A DNA stretch of 17,141 bases, from contig NZ_CAMLIX010000100.1 in assembly GCF_946479975.1 (NCBI RefSeq), forward strand, positions 1 through 17,141, given 5' to 3'. This document shows, in pieces, positions 14,540 to 17,141 of the stretch. Each line of letters opens with the position of its first letter. Position 1 is the first letter of the stretch. Under the pieces are notes generated by a model that saw only the letters and a program-made list of their open reading frames with translations, was not told where the DNA came from and ran no database searches. Both the position numbers and the translations under genes were made by a program. The stretch comes from an uncultured Flavobacterium sp. Lineage in GTDB: Bacteria; Bacteroidota; Bacteroidia; Flavobacteriales; Flavobacteriaceae.

Positions 14540-15496
14540 CTATAAATCTAATCTCTTTCCCTGCTCAGGATAAATAATCTTCAACTTTAAATCATTTTGG
14601 ATTTTTAATTGATCTTTAATTTTAGCAATATTTTTTGCAGGCGGTTTTAAATGTGTAATAATAATTTTGAAGTTTTCTAAAGAGCCTTTTCCAGCTAAAT
14701 CTTCCAAAACGTGAAGTTCTTTCATTAAGTAATTAGGAGTTAAATGACCAAATAGAAATTTGTCTGGTTGTTCGTTTGGAAAAGAAACTTCAATAAAAAT
14801 TCCTGTTAGTTTTTTCTCTTTAACTAATGGCGCAACTGCAGTCCATAAATCGCGAAGATTATTGCTTTTTTCAACTTCATCTGGTCCTGTATCGCCAAGA
14901 TACAAAGCATAATTATTCTCATTTTTAACTAAAAAAGCCGTACTCTCAAACGGATTAACATGACTTAAAGGAAATGCTTTAACCGTCATTTTTGTATTTG
15001 AAAGAGGAGTTTCTTCATTTAAATTTAAAGTCTGAAAATGATATTTTTTTAAAGGAAAACCAGGGCCTTTATCGCCAAAATTTGCCCAAGTCTGATCGTT
15101 GAAATAATGATTTTCCATCATTTCCATGCACTTATTTGTGGCATAAACCGTTTTAGAAGAATCGGCAGGTGAATTTATAATTAATCCAGAAACATGATCT
15201 AAATGCGCGTGAGAAATCAAATATCCTTTAATGTATTTTTTTAAAACTTCGCTGGTTGAAACTTTGAAGGTTTTCTTTTCGATTGCTTTTTCAATTCCCG
15301 CATTTATAGTTCCAGCATCAAGACAAATAAAATCATTTATATTATAAGGCGCTATTAAATATGCCGAAAGATTTTTTTCGTCAATTCCACCTTTAACTCC
15401 CAAAGGAACTACTTGAAAGGATGGTTTTTCTTTTTGAGAAAAGATGTTAGTCGAAACTAAAAGGAAGCAGAGTATAAGTGGACTGAAAAATTTCAT
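14540..15496 (-). CDS. Class II 3',5'-cyclic-nucleotide phosphodiesterase, exported metallo-beta-lactamase fold
   Basis: A 318-residue protein with a signal peptide (MKFFSPLILCFLLVSTNIFS, cleavage near residue 20). The body fits the class II cyclic-nucleotide phosphodiesterase family (yeast Pde1 and Vibrio CpdP type). It opens with VVPLGVKGG and NLSAYLI, then ICLDAGT, then the metal site HAHLDH (His96, His98, Asp100, His101), His179 in LSHVNPFESTAF, Asp202 in LYLGDTGPD, an IEVSFPNE segment (Glu236), FGHLTP (His251) and THLKPP (His282). All expected zinc ligands are present. Such enzymes hydrolyse cAMP or cGMP to the 5'-nucleotide. Export implies action on periplasmic or external cyclic nucleotides, in line with CpdP being periplasmic. 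The gene is convergent with the dioxygenase and divergent from the aldehyde dehydrogenase. No clear TAnnTTTG promoter element was found upstream. Confidence 0.85.
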   Translation of the reverse strand: MKFFSPLILCFLLVSTNIFSQKEKPSFQVVPLGVKGGIDEKNLSAYLIAPYNINDFICLDAGTINAGIEKAIEKKTFKVSTSEVLKKYIKGYLISHAHLDHVSGLIINSPADSSKTVYATNKCMEMMENHYFNDQTWANFGDKGPGFPLKKYHFQTLNLNEETPLSNTKMTVKAFPLSHVNPFESTAFLVKNENNYALYLGDTGPDEVEKSNNLRDLWTAVAPLVKEKKLTGIFIEVSFPNEQPDKFLFGHLTPNYLMKELHVLEDLAGKGSLENFKIIITHLKPPAKNIAKIKDQLKIQNDLKLKIIYPEQGKRLDL

Positions 15497-15677
15497 CGAT
15501 ATTTATTTGAGAATGCAAATTTCATCAAATAAACCGAATAAATTGGTTTTCCTCGACGTTAAAAGTATTAAATAACCTTAAATTTACTCTTATTTATAAA
15601 GTAAGTTTCCGCCATAATTAATTCTAAAACAATATCTTTACAATAAAAATATAACAATTTTAACTAAAAAAGTTACA

Positions 15678-17141
15678 ATGACAACAATAGCATCACAATT
15701 TGGAATGAAGGAAGCTCTGGAAAAATTGGGCATCAAAACGATAAATGAAGGAACATCAACAGGAGTAAATAACTTTTCTTCGGGAGAAATTTTAGAAAGT
15801 TATTCGCCGGTGGATGGAAAATTAATTGCTTCGGTAAAAATGTCAACTGCTCAGGATTATGAAAAAACAATTCAGACTGCTGCAGAAGCTTTCAAAACTT
15901 TCAGATTAATTCCTGCGCCGCAACGTGGTGAAATTGTACGTCAATTTGGAGAAAAATTGAGACAAAATAAAGAAGCGCTTGGTAAACTGGTTTCTTATGA
16001 AATGGGAAAATCTTTGCAAGAAGGTTTCGGAGAAGTTCAGGAAATGATCGATATCTGCGATTTTGCTGTTGGTTTATCACGCCAGCTTCACGGCTTAACG
16101 ATGCATTCTGAAAGACCTGGACATCGTATGTACGAGCAATATCATCCGCTTGGAATTGTCGGAATCATTTCGGCATTTAATTTTCCTGTCGCAGTTTGGT
16201 CTTGGAACACAGCTTTAGCTTGGATTTCTGGTGATGTTTGCGTTTGGAAACCTTCAGAAAAAACTCCTCTTTGCGGTATTGCCTGCCAGAATATCATTGC
16301 TCAAGTTATCAAAGAAAATAATCTTCCAGAAGGTATTTCTTGTCTGATAAACGGTGATTACAAAATTGGAGAATTAATGACGGCAGATACCCGTATTCCA
16401 CTTATTTCTGCTACTGGTTCAACTCGCATGGGAAAAATCGTTGCGCAGGCAGTTGCAGGAAGATTAGGAAAATCATTATTAGAACTTGGAGGAAACAATG
16501 CAATTATTGTGACTCCAGATGCAGATATAAAAATGACCGTTATTGGCGCTGTTTTTGGCGCTGTTGGAACGGCTGGACAACGTTGTACTTCGACTCGAAG
16601 ACTGATTATTCACGAAAGTATTTATGATAAAGTAAAAGATGCTTTAGTGGCTGCTTACAAACAATTACGAATCGGAAATCCGCTTGACGAAAATAATCAC
16701 GTTGGACCACTAATTGATACTCATGCGGTTGAAATGTATGCTTCGGCTTTGGATAAAGTAGTTGCTGAAGGTGGTAAAATTTTAGTTGAAGGCGGAGTGC
16801 TTTCAGGCGAAGGTTATGAAAGTGGTTGCTACGTAAAACCCGCAATTGCAGAAGCTGATAATTCATTTGAAATTGTACAGCACGAAACATTTGCTCCAGT
16901 TTTATATTTAATAAAATATTCTGGCGAAGTTGAAAATGCTATTGAAGTTCAAAATGGTGTTGCGCAAGGATTGTCTTCAGCAATTATGACAAACAATTTA
17001 CGAGAAGCAGAAAGATTTTTGTCTGTTACAGGATCTGACTGTGGAATTGCAAACGTAAACATCGGAACTTCGGGAGCAGAAATTGGCGTCCAAAGTTCTT
17101 TATTTACAGGATTCCAATCCATTCCAACAGGATTTCTAAGT
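15678..17141 (+). CDS. Aldehyde dehydrogenase, ALDH7 type (aminoadipate-semialdehyde dehydrogenase-like), 3' partial and chimeric at its end
   Basis: The frame is open for 488 codons to the window edge. It strongly resembles ALDH7 (antiquitin / piperideine-6-carboxylate dehydrogenase), which oxidises aminoadipate semialdehyde to aminoadipate in lysine catabolism. Diagnostic segments: PAPQRGEIVRQFGEKLR, SYEMGKSLQEGFGEVQEM, GIISAFNFPVAVWSWNTA, ATGSTRMGK (NAD site), catalytic Glu269 in LLELGGNNA, and nucleophile Cys303 in AGQRCTS. Family members continue after GSDCGIANVNIGTSGAEIG with a Gly-rich segment and roughly 30 more residues. Here, from nt 17087, the frame instead reads VQSSLFTGFQSIPTGFLS, which is unrelated. 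The last 55 bases therefore do not belong to this gene. The start is the ATG at 15678, preceded by an A-rich leader; upstream 15497-15677 shows only a weak TATCTTTA element. Confidence 0.9.
   Translation, partial: MTTIASQFGMKEALEKLGIKTINEGTSTGVNNFSSGEILESYSPVDGKLIASVKMSTAQDYEKTIQTAAEAFKTFRLIPAPQRGEIVRQFGEKLRQNKEALGKLVSYEMGKSLQEGFGEVQEMIDICDFAVGLSRQLHGLTMHSERPGHRMYEQYHPLGIVGIISAFNFPVAVWSWNTALAWISGDVCVWKPSEKTPLCGIACQNIIAQVIKENNLPEGISCLINGDYKIGELMTADTRIPLISATGSTRMGKIVAQAVAGRLGKSLLELGGNNAIIVTPDADIKMTVIGAVFGAVGTAGQRCTSTRRLIIHESIYDKVKDALVAAYKQLRIGNPLDENNHVGPLIDTHAVEMYASALDKVVAEGGKILVEGGVLSGEGYESGCYVKPAIAEADNSFEIVQHETFAPVLYLIKYSGEVENAIEVQNGVAQGLSSAIMTNNLREAERFLSVTGSDCGIANVNIGTSGAEIGVQSSLFTGFQSIPTGFLS
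17087..17141 (-). other. Antisense fragment resembling a sorbosone / PQQ-type sugar dehydrogenase
   Basis: On the minus strand bases 17140 down to 17087 read LRNPVGMDWNPVNKELWT. This matches the conserved RNP-x-G-x-x-W-x-P-x-x-x-E-LW-T motif of soluble sugar/sorbosone dehydrogenases (six-bladed beta-propeller). The likeness stops exactly where the aldehyde dehydrogenase resumes. Only 18 codons are visible, so the family call is provisional. Confidence 0.55.

Noticed and set aside
16606..16890. 94-codon minus-strand frame within the aldehyde dehydrogenase
   Set aside because: Gln/Leu/His-rich antisense shadow of conserved ALDH7 coding sequence.
13937..17141. Kynurenine-pathway operon linking the dioxygenase and the aldehyde dehydrogenase
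   Set aside because: A convergent phosphodiesterase gene and a strong bidirectional terminator separate them, and the dehydrogenase is ALDH7-type rather than aminomuconate-semialdehyde dehydrogenase.

Overview
The window reads as chromosomal DNA of a Flavobacterium-like member of the Bacteroidota. The evidence is the low GC content with AT-rich spacers, short A-rich leaders in place of strong Shine-Dalgarno sites, several copies of the flavobacterial -7 promoter element TAnnTTTG, lipoproteins with Bacteroidota-style lipoboxes, and family-typical proteins: the epimerase-like threonine dehydrogenase, a DUF5683 protein and a small ACT-domain protein. The genes are mostly housekeeping. The left end is accessory, and the right end appears chimeric.

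Left end (1-1990): the C-terminal part of a larger protein with an NlpC/P60-type amidase domain, followed 9 bases later by a lipoprotein. Together they look like an antibacterial peptidoglycan-hydrolase effector and its periplasmic immunity protein. A frameshifted, nonsense-interrupted gene remnant follows, then a strong bidirectional terminator. Next (2004-7221) come a leftward L-threonine 3-dehydrogenase and, divergently, a lipoprotein gene overlapping mfd (transcription-repair coupling factor, TTG start) by 8 bases.

Middle (7222-9057): a repeat-like hairpin spacer, a small two-TM protein with a GspG-like C-terminus, a DUF5683 protein, a bidirectional terminator, and about 500 bases without a gene that may encode a leftward small RNA. 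Then (9058-12523) a leftward block: an exported beta-lactamase-family serine hydrolase, an S66 LD-carboxypeptidase, a YraN-family protein, and an ACT-domain protein with its own promoter and a 16-base A tract in its leader. The first two suggest envelope or peptide work. A perfect 23-bp inverted repeat lies between LD-carboxypeptidase and yraN.

Right part (12653-17141): a secreted endonuclease/exonuclease/phosphatase-fold protein, a dense CAGTCACAG-type repeat spacer, 3-hydroxyanthranilate 3,4-dioxygenase (kynurenine pathway), a convergent exported class II cyclic-nucleotide phosphodiesterase, and an ALDH7-type aldehyde dehydrogenase (lysine/aminoadipate-semialdehyde type) that runs off the end. 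The last 55 bases do not continue the dehydrogenase. On the opposite strand they encode a piece resembling a sorbosone/PQQ-type sugar dehydrogenase, so the edge is either a rearrangement or, more likely, an assembly misjoin.

No tRNA, rRNA, CRISPR array or intact insertion sequence was seen. I found no convincing new multi-gene system. The best biological lead is the effector-immunity pair with its decayed neighbour.
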